Origin: Streptomyces sp. f51
GTDB taxonomy: Bacteria > Actinomycetota > Actinomycetes > Streptomycetales > Streptomycetaceae
Assembly (NCBI RefSeq): GCF_037940415.1
Contig: NZ_CP149798.1
Coordinates: forward strand, 992,001 to 1,056,000
Reading direction: 5' to 3'
Length of the DNA: 64,000 bases
Shown here: positions 15,115 through 24,936 of the stretch, piece by piece
How positions within the stretch are numbered: position 1 is the first letter of the stretch
How the letters are laid out: each line of letters starts with the position of its first letter
Translations under genes and position numbers: made by a program
The notes under the pieces: generated by a model
The model's database searches: none
What the model was told of the DNA's origin: nothing
Seen by the model: the letters and a program-made list of their open reading frames with translations, nothing else

Positions 15115-15855
15115 ATGACGGCGCGACACGAGGAGATCGCCGAGGAGCTGCGGCGGGCGATCGACCGCGAGGAGTACACCGTGGGCAGTCTGCTGCCGGC
15201 GGAGACCGACCTCGCGGCCCAGTACGGCGTCTCACGCGGCACCGTCCGCCAGGCCGTCGCGGCCCTGACCGCCGAGGGGCTCATCGGGTCGCGTCAGGGC
15301 GCCCGGCGCGTGGTCCTCGCGGGCCGCCGCAGCCAGAGCTTCGCCGAACTGCGGAGCTTCGCGCAGTGGGCCCGGGCCATGGGGCGCGAGGCGACGGGGC
15401 ACGTGGTGGCCCAGGAGTACCGCCCGGCCACGGCGGAGGACGCCGTACGCCTCCAACTCGCCGAGAGGACCCCGGTGTTGCACGTCCTGCGGGTGCGCGG
15501 GCTGGACGGCGAACCCGTGCTGCTGGAGCGCACGGTGTACGCGGACTGGATCTCCCCCGCCGTCACGGCGATCGAACCCGAGTGCCCCTCGGTCACCCAG
15601 CGCCTCTTCGAGGACACCGGCCTGGTCTTCGCGTACGGCGAGCACGTCATCGACGCGGTCGCGGCGGGCGCCCAGGACGCCGACCTGCTCGGCGTCCGCC
15701 GCACCAGCCCCCTGCTGCGCGTCCGCCGGGTCACCACCACCCGCGAGGGCCGCCCGGTGGAATGGTCGGACGACCGCTACCGCTCGGACGCCGTGAGCTT
15801 CAGCATCCACAACTCGATCGGCAACAACGCCCTGGCGAGGAAAACAGCGGAGTAG
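15115..15855 (+). CDS. GntR family (HutC/UTRA) transcriptional regulator
   Basis: A 246-residue repressor. The N-terminal winged helix-turn-helix (residues 5-70) shows 'GSLLPAETDLAAQYGVSRGTVRQAVAALTAEGLI', the GntR hallmark. Residues 90-240 are a UTRA effector domain ('PVLHVLRVRGLDGEPVLLERTVY'). The ATG at 15115 is preceded by GAGGGGAAG. It is transcribed away from the ABC importer operon, and a HutC-like palindrome lies in the shared promoter region, so it probably controls importer expression in response to the transported compound. HutC-type regulators of phosphonate, histidine and sugar operons share this form. Confidence 0.9.
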   Translation: MTARHEEIAEELRRAIDREEYTVGSLLPAETDLAAQYGVSRGTVRQAVAALTAEGLIGSRQGARRVVLAGRRSQSFAELRSFAQWARAMGREATGHVVAQEYRPATAEDAVRLQLAERTPVLHVLRVRGLDGEPVLLERTVYADWISPAVTAIEPECPSVTQRLFEDTGLVFAYGEHVIDAVAAGAQDADLLGVRRTSPLLRVRRVTTTREGRPVEWSDDRYRSDAVSFSIHNSIGNNALARKTAE

Positions 15856-15976
15856 GCCCTGCGAGGAGCGCCCGCAAGGGACGCGGGGAACTGCGCGACA
15901 AGCCACCGAACCACCCAAGGCCGCGCGGGGGCGAGACCCCCGACCCCTGGGGCGCACGCCGGCACGGGGCCACCGA

Positions 15977-16429
15977 CTACGTCGGCGACCCCGACGAAAA
16001 CCTCCGCAGGAGCGGGGAGAGAACCAGAACGGACTTCGTCCGTTCGACGAACGACTCCCCCGCGATCCGCTCCAGCACCCGCTCGAAGTGCCGCATGTCC
16101 GAGGCGAACACCTGCACCACCGCGTCCGCCTCCCCGGTGACGGTGGAGGCGGCCACGACCTCCTGGTACCGCTCCAGACCGCGCTGGATGGTCTCCGGCG
16201 AGGTGTTCCGTCGGCAGTAGATCTCGACGAAGCCCTCCGTCTCCCAGCCGAGGGCCGCCGGGTCCACCCGTACGGTGAACCCGGTGATGGCCCCGGTGGC
16301 CCGCAGCCGGTCGACCCTCCGCTTCACGGCGGGCGCGGACAGGCCGACCAGCTGCCCGATGTCCGCGTAGGACCGGCGGGCGTCCTCGGCGAGGGCGTGC
16401 ACGATGCGTTCGTCGAGATCGTTCAGCAC
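15977..16429 (-). CDS. Lrp/AsnC family transcriptional regulator
   Basis: A 150-residue regulator. 'LDERIVHALAEDARRSYADIGQLVGLSAPAVKRRVDRLRATGAI' is the AsnC-type helix-turn-helix (residues 4-48). The rest is the RAM effector/oligomerisation domain ending near 'ERTKSVLVLSPL'. It follows the amino-acid permease gene by 30 bp on the same strand, so the two are probably one transcript. Lrp proteins form octamers that wrap DNA and respond to amino acids. The phased TTGCG boxes upstream of this operon and of davA are the likely targets, giving autoregulation plus control of catabolism. Confidence 0.9.
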   Translation of the reverse strand: MLNDLDERIVHALAEDARRSYADIGQLVGLSAPAVKRRVDRLRATGAITGFTVRVDPAALGWETEGFVEIYCRRNTSPETIQRGLERYQEVVAASTVTGEADAVVQVFASDMRHFERVLERIAGESFVERTKSVLVLSPLLRRFSSGSPT

Positions 16430-16459
16430 TGCGGGCGGTTCACTTTTCTGCGAGGAGTT

Positions 16460-17944
16460 CTACGGTTGCTCGGCGACGGCGGGTTCCGCGGCCGCCATCC
16501 GGGACCGGCGGTAGCCGTAACTGAAGTAGAACACGAGCCCCACGGCCATCCAGACGCCGAAGACCGCCCAGGTGACGGCAGAGAGACTGGCCATCATCCA
16601 CAGGCACAGCAGGAAGCCGATCACGGGGAACACCGGCGCGAACGGAACCCGGAAGGTGCGGCGCATGGCCGGGCGCGTCCGGCGCAGCACGACGACGGCG
16701 ACGTTGACCAGCGCGAAGGCGAACAGGGTGCCGATGCTGGTGGCGTCGGCGAGCTGGCCGAGCGGGATCGCGGCGGCGAGGACACCGCAGAACAGCGAGA
16801 CGATGACGGTGTTGGCGCGGGGCGTGCCGGTCTTCGGGTGGACCCGGGCGAACACCTTGGGCACCAGACCGTCCCGGCCCATGGCGAACAGGATGCGGGT
16901 CTGGCCGTACAGGACGGTCAGCACGACACTGGCGATGGCGATGACGGCGCAGGCGGCCAGGAGCGTGCCCCAGAAGGTCTGCCCGGTGACCTCCTTCATG
17001 ATCTCCGCGAGCGCCGCGTGCGCGTCGCCGAACTGCCGCCAGGGCTTCGCGCCGACGGCGACGGCCGCGACCAGGACGTACAGGGCGGTCACGATGACCA
17101 GCGAGAGCATGATCGCGCGGGGCAGGTCGCGCTGCGGGTCCTTGGCCTCCTCACCGGCGGTGGAGGCGGCGTCGAAGCCGATGTAGGAGAAGAACAGGGT
17201 GGCGCCCGCGGCGCTGACGCCCGCCATGCCGAGCGGCATGAAGTGCTCGTAGTTGCCCGAGCGCAGACCCTGGACCCCGATCGCGCAGAACAGCACCAGG
17301 GCGGCGATCTTCACGGCCACCATGATGGTGTTGGCGCGCGCCGACTCGCGGGCGCCGCCGAGCAGGAACGCCATCGCGAGCAGGACGACGATGAGCGCGG
17401 GCAGGTTGAAGACACCGCCGTCGCCGGGCGGCGCGGAGAGCGCGTCCGGGATGGTGACGCCGATCGTGCCGTCGAGCAGTTCGTTCAGGTACTCGCCCCA
17501 GCCGACCGCGACGGCCGCGACCGAGACGCCGTACTCCAGGACCAGACACCAGCCGCAGATCCAGGCGATCAGCTCTCCCATGGTTGCGTACGCGTACGAG
17601 TACGAGGACCCGGCGACCGGGATGGTGCCGGCGAGTTCCGCGTAGGAGAGGGCGGAGAACAGCGCCGTGACACCGGCGATGACGAAGGACAGGGTGACCG
17701 CGGGTCCGGCCTTGGGGACGGCCTGGCCGAGGACCACGAAGATGCCGGTGCCGAGCGTGGCGCCGATGCTGATCATGGTGAGCTGCCACAGGCCGAGGGA
17801 GCGCCGCAGCGAGCCGCCCTCACCGTGTCCGCCTTCCTGCACCAGGGCTTCCACCGGCTTGCGGCGCATGAGACGGGCGCCGAGGCCCGGGGAGGACGGG
17901 GCGGAGGTGGGTGGGGACTGCGGGGGTGCGCCTTGATCGAGCAC
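16460..17944 (-). CDS. APC superfamily cationic amino-acid permease
   Basis: A 494-residue transporter with about 12 hydrophobic segments. It resembles the cationic amino-acid transporter (CAT) branch of the APC superfamily: 'MISIGATLGTGIFVVLGQAV' is the substrate-binding first helix, followed by 'AELAGTIPVAGSSYSYAYATMGELIAWICGW', with 'FSYIGFDAASTAGEEAKDPQRDLPRAI' in helix 6. The GTG at 17944 has AAGGAG 8 nt upstream. The Lrp gene follows after 30 bp. With davAB sharing its promoter boxes, lysine or another basic amino acid is a plausible substrate; this is inferred from family and regulation, not from a specificity residue. Confidence 0.88.
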   Translation of the reverse strand: MLDQGAPPQSPPTSAPSSPGLGARLMRRKPVEALVQEGGHGEGGSLRRSLGLWQLTMISIGATLGTGIFVVLGQAVPKAGPAVTLSFVIAGVTALFSALSYAELAGTIPVAGSSYSYAYATMGELIAWICGWCLVLEYGVSVAAVAVGWGEYLNELLDGTIGVTIPDALSAPPGDGGVFNLPALIVVLLAMAFLLGGARESARANTIMVAVKIAALVLFCAIGVQGLRSGNYEHFMPLGMAGVSAAGATLFFSYIGFDAASTAGEEAKDPQRDLPRAIMLSLVIVTALYVLVAAVAVGAKPWRQFGDAHAALAEIMKEVTGQTFWGTLLAACAVIAIASVVLTVLYGQTRILFAMGRDGLVPKVFARVHPKTGTPRANTVIVSLFCGVLAAAIPLGQLADATSIGTLFAFALVNVAVVVLRRTRPAMRRTFRVPFAPVFPVIGFLLCLWMMASLSAVTWAVFGVWMAVGLVFYFSYGYRRSRMAAAEPAVAEQP

Positions 17945-18090
17945 GCGCTCGCTCCTTCATCGCTGCCGGTCGAAGAGGACGGGGACCGGCGGCACCCCTG
18001 ACAGCCGGGACCCACCGAGCGGGGTCCCCGCCGCGCCTGTGTACAGCGCCCGACCCTATGAGTTCGGGCTTCACGGGCGTAATGCAGCAA

Positions 18091-18172
18091 CCTTGCGCAT
18101 CTCCGCAAGATCGTTGCGTTCATCGCATCCCGGCGCCTGTTCGTTGCGCAGGGCTTTTCGATGGTTGCGCAA
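18091..18172. promoter_or_regulatory. Phased TTGCG boxes upstream of the permease-lrp operon
   Basis: TTGCG cores start at 18093, 18114, 18144 and 18165, that is 21, 30 and 21 bp apart, all in one orientation. Three extend to TTGCGCA, and the last is the perfect palindrome TTGCGCAA. The nearest is about 150 bp upstream of the permease start. The 309-bp gap between the permease and guaB1 holds no gene. The array mirrors that upstream of davA (22 and 31 bp). Confidence 0.55.
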
Positions 18173-18253
18173 GGCGACTTCCGGGCGGGCGGGAACGCGT
18201 ACGGCCCCCGCTCCCGGACGGGGAACGGGGACCGTGAGGAGGACTTCCGGGGA

Positions 18254-19738
<1,485 letters not shown>

Positions 19739-19803
19739 TCAGCCAGGGGGAAGAGCACGTACTTCATTGTCCCATGACAGCCGGTGCGCGGTCCCCGGGC
19801 GGA

Positions 19804-20181
19804 TCATCCAGGCTGGTCAGGGGGCAACTGGTCGGATCCTCCAAGGGACAGCACGACCGACAGGGCCGCGTCGGACTCCTGGTAGTAGCCGGAGGCCGAC
19901 TCCAGCACCTCCTGCGCGGTCTCCCACTCCTCGGGCCGGGCTCGCGCGTAGGGGCGCCAGCCGGTCACCACGAGCAGTCTGCCCGGACTCGCCGGTCCCC
20001 AGTCGGGGTCGCCCAGGAGGTCGCCGAGCGCGTCCCAGTTGCGCCCGAACCACTCCGGCAGGTCGAGGCAGCGGACGCAGCGCGCCATGAAGGCGGCCTT
20101 GTCGAGGACCCCGGTGAGGTCGAGCTCGGTGACCTGCCACCCGGCCGAACGGCACACCGCGGCGAGCGGACCGTGCGTCAT
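19804..20181 (-). CDS. Barstar family ribonuclease inhibitor
   Basis: A 125-residue barstar-like protein: 'VTELDLTGVLDKAAFMARCVRCLDLPEWFGRNWDALGDLL' carries the family's helix with the W-F-G-x-N-W-D-A-L signature that plugs barnase-type active sites. The ATG at 20181 overlaps the stop of the upstream RNase gene as ATGA, so inhibitor and nuclease are translated together. It should act in the cytoplasm, keeping the nuclease inactive before export. It has no signal peptide. Confidence 0.88.
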   Translation of the reverse strand: MTHGPLAAVCRSAGWQVTELDLTGVLDKAAFMARCVRCLDLPEWFGRNWDALGDLLGDPDWGPASPGRLLVVTGWRPYARARPEEWETAQEVLESASGYYQESDAALSVVLSLGGSDQLPPDQPG

Positions 20182-20624
20182 CTCAGCACCGCCTTGAACG
20201 AGTTGTAGTGATCGTCGGTGTAGAAGATCTCCCCGCCCCGCCCGGTGACGATGCGCCGGGCCCCCCGGTCGCCCTCCCCCGGGGTCGGCACCGTGTACTC
20301 GTGGTAGTAGCCCCTGGTGTGCCCCGGCAGCTCGCGTTCGAAGTTGCCGAAGACGGTGCCGTCCTTGGCGTACGGGAAGGGGCCGCCCCGGTCGATGAGG
20401 GCGAGGGTCGACCGCGCCTCGGCGGGGAGCGCGGTCACGGAGACGGCCGGCAGACCGCCGGCCCATGAAGGGGCGCGCCCGGAACGGCTCACGGCGGTGG
20501 CCGCCGAGTCGCCTGGACCGGCCCCGCCCGTCGCCGAGCAGCCCGTCAACAGGACGGTCAGACAGACCAGCAGTCCCGCGAACAGGCGGACCGTGAACGC
20601 CCGAGGGGGCGGCCGCAGCAGCAT
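20178..20624 (-). CDS. Barnase/RNase Sa-like ribonuclease with lipoprotein signal
   Basis: A 148-residue nuclease. The N-terminal hydrophobic segment ends in the lipobox 'LLTGC' (C29), so it should be a surface lipoprotein rather than freely secreted. The C-terminal 95 residues match the Streptomyces RNase Sa/T1 fold: 'LIDRGGPFPYAKDGTVFGNFE', catalytic 'GYYHEYTVPTPG' (E109), 'RRIVTG' (R124) and 'YTDDHYNSF' (H139). All three catalytic residues are present, but the two cysteines that form the RNase Sa disulfide are missing. A barstar gene overlaps its stop codon. Toxin, phage-defence or nutrient roles are all possible. Confidence 0.85.
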   Translation of the reverse strand: MLLRPPPRAFTVRLFAGLLVCLTVLLTGCSATGGAGPGDSAATAVSRSGRAPSWAGGLPAVSVTALPAEARSTLALIDRGGPFPYAKDGTVFGNFERELPGHTRGYYHEYTVPTPGEGDRGARRIVTGRGGEIFYTDDHYNSFKAVLR

Positions 20625-20676
20625 GACGTCGATGCTGCCACGGCCGCCCCCTCGGGGCGCGCTCCGCGTGCCGTCC

Positions 20677-21696
20677 TCAGGGCCCGTCCGGGTCCGCGCG
20701 GTTCAGTGCCGGACGCGGGGGCGGGCCCGCCGTCATCAGCGCGTCCGCGGCCGAGGTGTCCGTCACCAGGCTGGTGACGAGGCCGGACCGCAGCACCGCG
20801 TCGATGGCGGCCGCCTTGCGCTGCCCACCCGCTATGGCGACGACCTCGGGGATGCGGCGCAGCCGGTCGGCCTCGACCGTGATGCAGCGCTCGCCCAGGT
20901 CACGCCCGACCCGGCGCCCCTCGGCGTCGAAGAGGTGCGCGGACATCTCGGCGGCGACGCCGAGCGAGGCGTAGTGCGCGCGCTCCGCGTCGCTGAGCAT
21001 GTCGTGCACCGTGGAGATGCCGGGCTCCCAGGAGCCGATGGAGACGCAGGCGACCGTCACCTTGTCGAAGTACTCGAAGGCGCGGGCGATGCCCGTCTGG
21101 TGGCGCAGCGCGGCCGCGGTGGCCGCGTCGGGCAGCAGCATCGGCGCGTAGATGGGGTGGGCGTCTCCGCCCGACACCTGCGCGGCACGACGGACGGCCT
21201 CGACGGAGCCGCGTTCGGCGGTCCCGGCGTCGTACACGCCCGTCAGCTGCACCACGGTGCACGGCGGGAGCCGGTCGAGGGCCGCCGCCATGTGGATCGT
21301 GGAGCGGCCCCAGGCGAGGCCGAGCACATCCCCCTCGTTGACGAGCTCGCCGAGCAGGTCGGCGGCCACCTCGCCGAGGTTCTCCGGGTCGGGCGACTCC
21401 TCGGCCTCGGCCGGGGACTCGACGACCACGGCGTGCCGCAGGCCGTAGCGGGCACGCAGCGCGTCCGAGCGCTCCGCGTCGAGCTCGGCGGGGACGCGGA
21501 TCTCGATCCTCACGAGATCCCGTTCGAGAGCGGTCTCCAGGACCCGGGCCACCTTGAAGCGGCTGACGCCGAACTCCTCGGCGATCTGGATCTTGGATTT
21601 GCCCTCGAGGTAGAAGCGGCGGGCCATGGCCGCCGCCTGGACCAGCTCAGCGGGTCCCATCCGCATGGCTGACCGGCCCGCCGACATACCCGACAC
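20677..21696 (-). CDS. SorC/DeoR-type sugar-binding transcriptional regulator
   Basis: A 339-residue regulator. Residues 14-60 form the helix-turn-helix ('MARRFYLEGKSKIQIAEEFGVSRFKVARVLETA'). The rest is the sugar-phosphate-binding SorC domain ('GDVLGLAWGRSTIHMAAAL', 'CVSIGSWEPG', 'VVAIAGGQRKAAAIDAVL'). The GTG at 21696 is chosen because GGAG lies 6 nt upstream; an ATG 63 bp earlier has no good ribosome site. It lies 102 bp downstream of rpe on the same strand, which fits a regulator responding to a phosphorylated sugar. Confidence 0.86.
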   Translation of the reverse strand: MSGMSAGRSAMRMGPAELVQAAAMARRFYLEGKSKIQIAEEFGVSRFKVARVLETALERDLVRIEIRVPAELDAERSDALRARYGLRHAVVVESPAEAEESPDPENLGEVAADLLGELVNEGDVLGLAWGRSTIHMAAALDRLPPCTVVQLTGVYDAGTAERGSVEAVRRAAQVSGGDAHPIYAPMLLPDAATAAALRHQTGIARAFEYFDKVTVACVSIGSWEPGISTVHDMLSDAERAHYASLGVAAEMSAHLFDAEGRRVGRDLGERCITVEADRLRRIPEVVAIAGGQRKAAAIDAVLRSGLVTSLVTDTSAADALMTAGPPPRPALNRADPDGP

Positions 21697-21798
21697 GGCG
21701 ATCTCCTCACTTCTGTTCACACTCTGGATTCGCCGTTCATCCTTGCAGATCCGGCGCACTTGATCCGCCCTGATGGGCGGCGTTCACGTTCCCTTGGC

Positions 21799-22485
21799 TC
21801 AGTGGCCGCACGCCCACGACGCACGGGTCATCGCCCCCTCGGCCTGGGTGCGCAATGCACGTACCGCCTCGGCCGGGTCCGCGGCCCCGTACACCGCCGA
21901 ACCGGCGACGAACACGTCGGCTCCCGCCTCCGCGCACCGCTCGATGGTGGAGGCCGAGACGCCGCCGTCGACCTGGAGCCACAGTTCCAGACCGTGCTTG
22001 CTGATCAACTCGCGCGTCCGGCGGATCTTGGGGAGCATGATGTCAAGAAAAGACTGGCCCCCGAATCCGGGCTCGACCGTCATGATCAGCAGCATGTCGA
22101 GCTCGGGCAGCAGGTCCTCGTACGGCTCGATGGGGGTCGCGGGCTTGAGCGCCATCGAGGCCCTGGCCCCCTTCGCCCGGATCTCGCGGGCGAGCCGGAC
22201 GGGCGCGGCGGCCGCCTCGACATGGAAGGTGACGGAGCCGGCACCGGCTTCCACGTACTGGGGCGCCCACCGATCGGCGTCCTCGATCATCAGATGGCAG
22301 TCCAGCGGAGTGTCGGTCGCACGGGCCAGAGACTCTACGACCGGGACCCCGAGGGTGAGGTTCGGTACGAAATGGTTGTCCATGACGTCGACATGGAGCC
22401 AGTCCGCGCCTTCCACCGCCTTTGCCTCCTCGGCAAGACGGGCGAAGTCGGCGGACAGGATGCTGGGGTTGATCTGCGCGGCCAT
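21799..22485 (-). CDS. rpe: Ribulose-phosphate 3-epimerase
   Basis: A 228-residue TIM-barrel enzyme interconverting ribulose 5-phosphate and xylulose 5-phosphate in the pentose phosphate pathway. Family motifs are clear: '[12 protein letters not shown]', '[15 protein letters not shown]' (metal/catalytic Asp), 'CHLMI', '[14 protein letters not shown]' and 'QVDGGVS'. Length is normal. A SorC regulator gene follows on the same strand; an MMPL exporter is divergent, with a 134-bp gap. Confidence 0.95.
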   Translation of the reverse strand: MAAQINPSILSADFARLAEEAKAVEGADWLHVDVMDNHFVPNLTLGVPVVESLARATDTPLDCHLMIEDADRWAPQYVEAGAGSVTFHVEAAAAPVRLAREIRAKGARASMALKPATPIEPYEDLLPELDMLLIMTVEPGFGGQSFLDIMLPKIRRTRELISKHGLELWLQVDGGVSASTIERCAEAGADVFVAGSAVYGAADPAEAVRALRTQAEGAMTRASWACGH

Positions 22486-22619
22486 GCCCCAAGACTGCCA
22501 TGCCCCGGGCCCGTTGCCCGCCTCGGTCCGGACCTGGTTCGCTCCGTGGACACCGTACGAGGGCCCGGCGTGCCCTGCGGAACGGTCCTGCGGCGCCGCG
22601 CCCGGTCCCGGGGGTGGGC

Positions 22620-24857
22620 ATGAACCGGCTCGACGGCTGGAAGCACGGGGCCATCTCGGCCGTGTGCGGCAAGCGGTCCAAGTGGCTGGTCCTGGCCCTG
22701 TGGCTGCTGGTTCTCCTCTTCCTCGCGCCCCTCGGGTCCAAGCTCAGCGGTGCCGAGGACAACGACGCCCAGTCCTGGCTGCCGGGCTCGGCCGAGTCCA
22801 CCCAGGTCCTCAGCATCTCGAACGGGTTCAGGCCCGAGCAGATCCCCGCGGTCGTCGTCTACGCGCGCCCGGACGGTCTGACCGCGAAGGACCGCGTGCA
22901 GATCGCCGAGGACGTCGGGCAGCTGAAGACGCTGCGGGCCCACGGCATCCGCGGCGAGGAGACCCGGGGACCGGTCTTCGACCGGCGGCCGGATCCGCGC
23001 GCGGCGCAGATCTACGTCCCCATCACCATGGACGCGTCCGGCTGGCAGCGGATCGGCCCCGCCGTCTCCTCCATCCGTGACCAGGTGGGCAAGGGCGGCG
23101 ACGGCCTCTCGGTGCACATCACCGGACCCGGCGGTACGGCCGCCGACTCCTCGAAGGCCTTCGAGGGCATCGACTCGACGCTGCTCTTCGCCGCCATGGC
23201 CGTCGTCGTCGTGATGCTGCTGATCACCTTCCGCAGCCCGATCCTGCTCTTCGTGCCGCTGCTCGGCGTGGTCGTCGCCCTGTTCACGGCCCAGGCGCTG
23301 ATCTATCTGCTGGCGAAGCACGCGGGGCTGACCGTCAACGGGCAGAGCGCCGGCATCCTGACCGTGCTCGTGTTCGGCGCGGGGACCGACTACGCGCTGC
23401 TGCTGGTCGCCCGCTACCGCGAGGAGCTGCGCCGCCACGAGGACCGGCACGAGGCGATGAAGCTCGCCATGAACCGGGCCGGTCCCGCCATCCTCGCGTC
23501 CGGCGCGACGGTGGTGCTGAGCATGCTGGTGCTCCTGGTCGCCGAGATGAACTCGACGCGGGGTCTCGGTCCTGTCGCGGCGATCGGCGTGGCCGTCGCG
23601 CTGCTCGCCATGCTCACGCTCTTCCCCGCGCTGCTGCTCGTGTGCGGCCGCTGGATCTTCTGGCCCGCCGTCCCGCACGTCGGCTCGGCCGACCCCACCA
23701 GGAGCGGTGTCTGGGCGCGTACGGGCCGCAGGATCGCGCGCCGCCCCCGGACCACCTGGGTGGCCACGGCGCTGGCGCTGGGGCTGCTGTCCCTCGGCCT
23801 GATCCAGCTGCGGGCCGCGGGCATCCCCAACGCCGACCAGTTCACCGGGAAACCGGACTCGATCGTGGGCCAGGAGGTGTCGGCGCGCTACTTCCCCGCG
23901 GGTGACGGGGATCCGCTGGTCATCGTGTCCAACACGGCCCAGGCCAGGGAGGTCGGCCGCACCGTGGCGGCGGATCCGGACGTGGTGCCGGCGAGCATCG
24001 GTGTGCCTCCGGGCGCCGCGCCCGTGCACGACGGCAGGGTGCTGTTCGAGGCGACCACGCGCGCGCCCTCCGACAGCGCGGCGGCGAAGGACACGGTGGA
24101 GCGGGTACGCGCCGCGGTGCACGCCGTGCCGGGGGCCGACGCGAAGGTGGGCGGCGGGGCGGCGGCCCTGCTGGACATGGAGAACGCCCAGACGCACGAC
24201 AACTACCTGGTCATCCCGCTCGTCCTGGTGGTGGTCCTGCTCGTCCTCAGCGTCCTGTTGCGCGCGCTGGTCGCGCCGCTCCTGCTGATCGGGACCGTGG
24301 TGCTGTCGCTGGCGACCGCGCTCGGCGTGAGCGCGCTGGCCTTCCGGCACGTCTTCGACTACGCGGGCGAGGACGTGGCCTTCCCGCTGTTCGTGTTCGT
24401 GTTCCTGGTGGCGCTCGGCATCGACTACAACATCTTCCTGACCACCCGTATCCGCGAGGAGGCGGTCCGGCACGGCACCCGGCAGGGTGTGGTCACGGGG
24501 CTCGCCACCACCGGCGCGGTGATCACCTCGGCCGGTCTGGTGCTCGCGGGCACGTTCGCGGCCCTCGGCACCCTGCCGATCGTGGGCTTCGCCGAGATCG
24601 GCTTCGCGGTCGCCCTCGGCGTGCTCCTGGACACCTTCGTGGTCCGCTCGGTGCTGGTCACCGCGCTCTTCCTCGACGTCGGCCCGAAGGTGTGGTGGCC
24701 GAACCGGCTCGCGCACGAGGACGGCGGCTCCCCGCCGACGGACGCGAGGACGCCCGGCGGACCCGGGGAGCCGCCGGACTCCGGGGAGGGCGGGGACCAC
24801 CCGCCGGACCCGGGGGCGCCCGGAGACCCCACGAAACCGGCCCAGCCGCCCGGTTGA
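22620..24857 (+). CDS. MMPL family RND transporter
   Basis: A 745-residue membrane protein with two MMPL halves. An N-terminal helix '[18 protein letters not shown]' and an extracytoplasmic domain are followed by a six-helix bundle containing '[20 protein letters not shown]', where the Asp-Tyr pair is the RND proton-relay motif. The pattern repeats at '[19 protein letters not shown]'. The C-terminal 50 residues are Pro/Gly-rich. The ATG at 22620 is the first in frame after a weak GGGGGTGGG site. Relatives export lipids or hydrophobic compounds; the cargo is unknown. Confidence 0.88.
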   Translation: MNRLDGWKHGAISAVCGKRSKWLVLALWLLVLLFLAPLGSKLSGAEDNDAQSWLPGSAESTQVLSISNGFRPEQIPAVVVYARPDGLTAKDRVQIAEDVGQLKTLRAHGIRGEETRGPVFDRRPDPRAAQIYVPITMDASGWQRIGPAVSSIRDQVGKGGDGLSVHITGPGGTAADSSKAFEGIDSTLLFAAMAVVVVMLLITFRSPILLFVPLLGVVVALFTAQALIYLLAKHAGLTVNGQSAGILTVLVFGAGTDYALLLVARYREELRRHEDRHEAMKLAMNRAGPAILASGATVVLSMLVLLVAEMNSTRGLGPVAAIGVAVALLAMLTLFPALLLVCGRWIFWPAVPHVGSADPTRSGVWARTGRRIARRPRTTWVATALALGLLSLGLIQLRAAGIPNADQFTGKPDSIVGQEVSARYFPAGDGDPLVIVSNTAQAREVGRTVAADPDVVPASIGVPPGAAPVHDGRVLFEATTRAPSDSAAAKDTVERVRAAVHAVPGADAKVGGGAAALLDMENAQTHDNYLVIPLVLVVVLLVLSVLLRALVAPLLLIGTVVLSLATALGVSALAFRHVFDYAGEDVAFPLFVFVFLVALGIDYNIFLTTRIREEAVRHGTRQGVVTGLATTGAVITSAGLVLAGTFAALGTLPIVGFAEIGFAVALGVLLDTFVVRSVLVTALFLDVGPKVWWPNRLAHEDGGSPPTDARTPGGPGEPPDSGEGGDHPPDPGAPGDPTKPAQPPG

Positions 24858-24936
24858 CGGTGCGGACCGGGCGAGTCGCTGCGGGTCAGCCGGGCCCGGT
24901 GCCGCGCCGGCCGTGCGGCTGTGCCCGTACGGCCCG

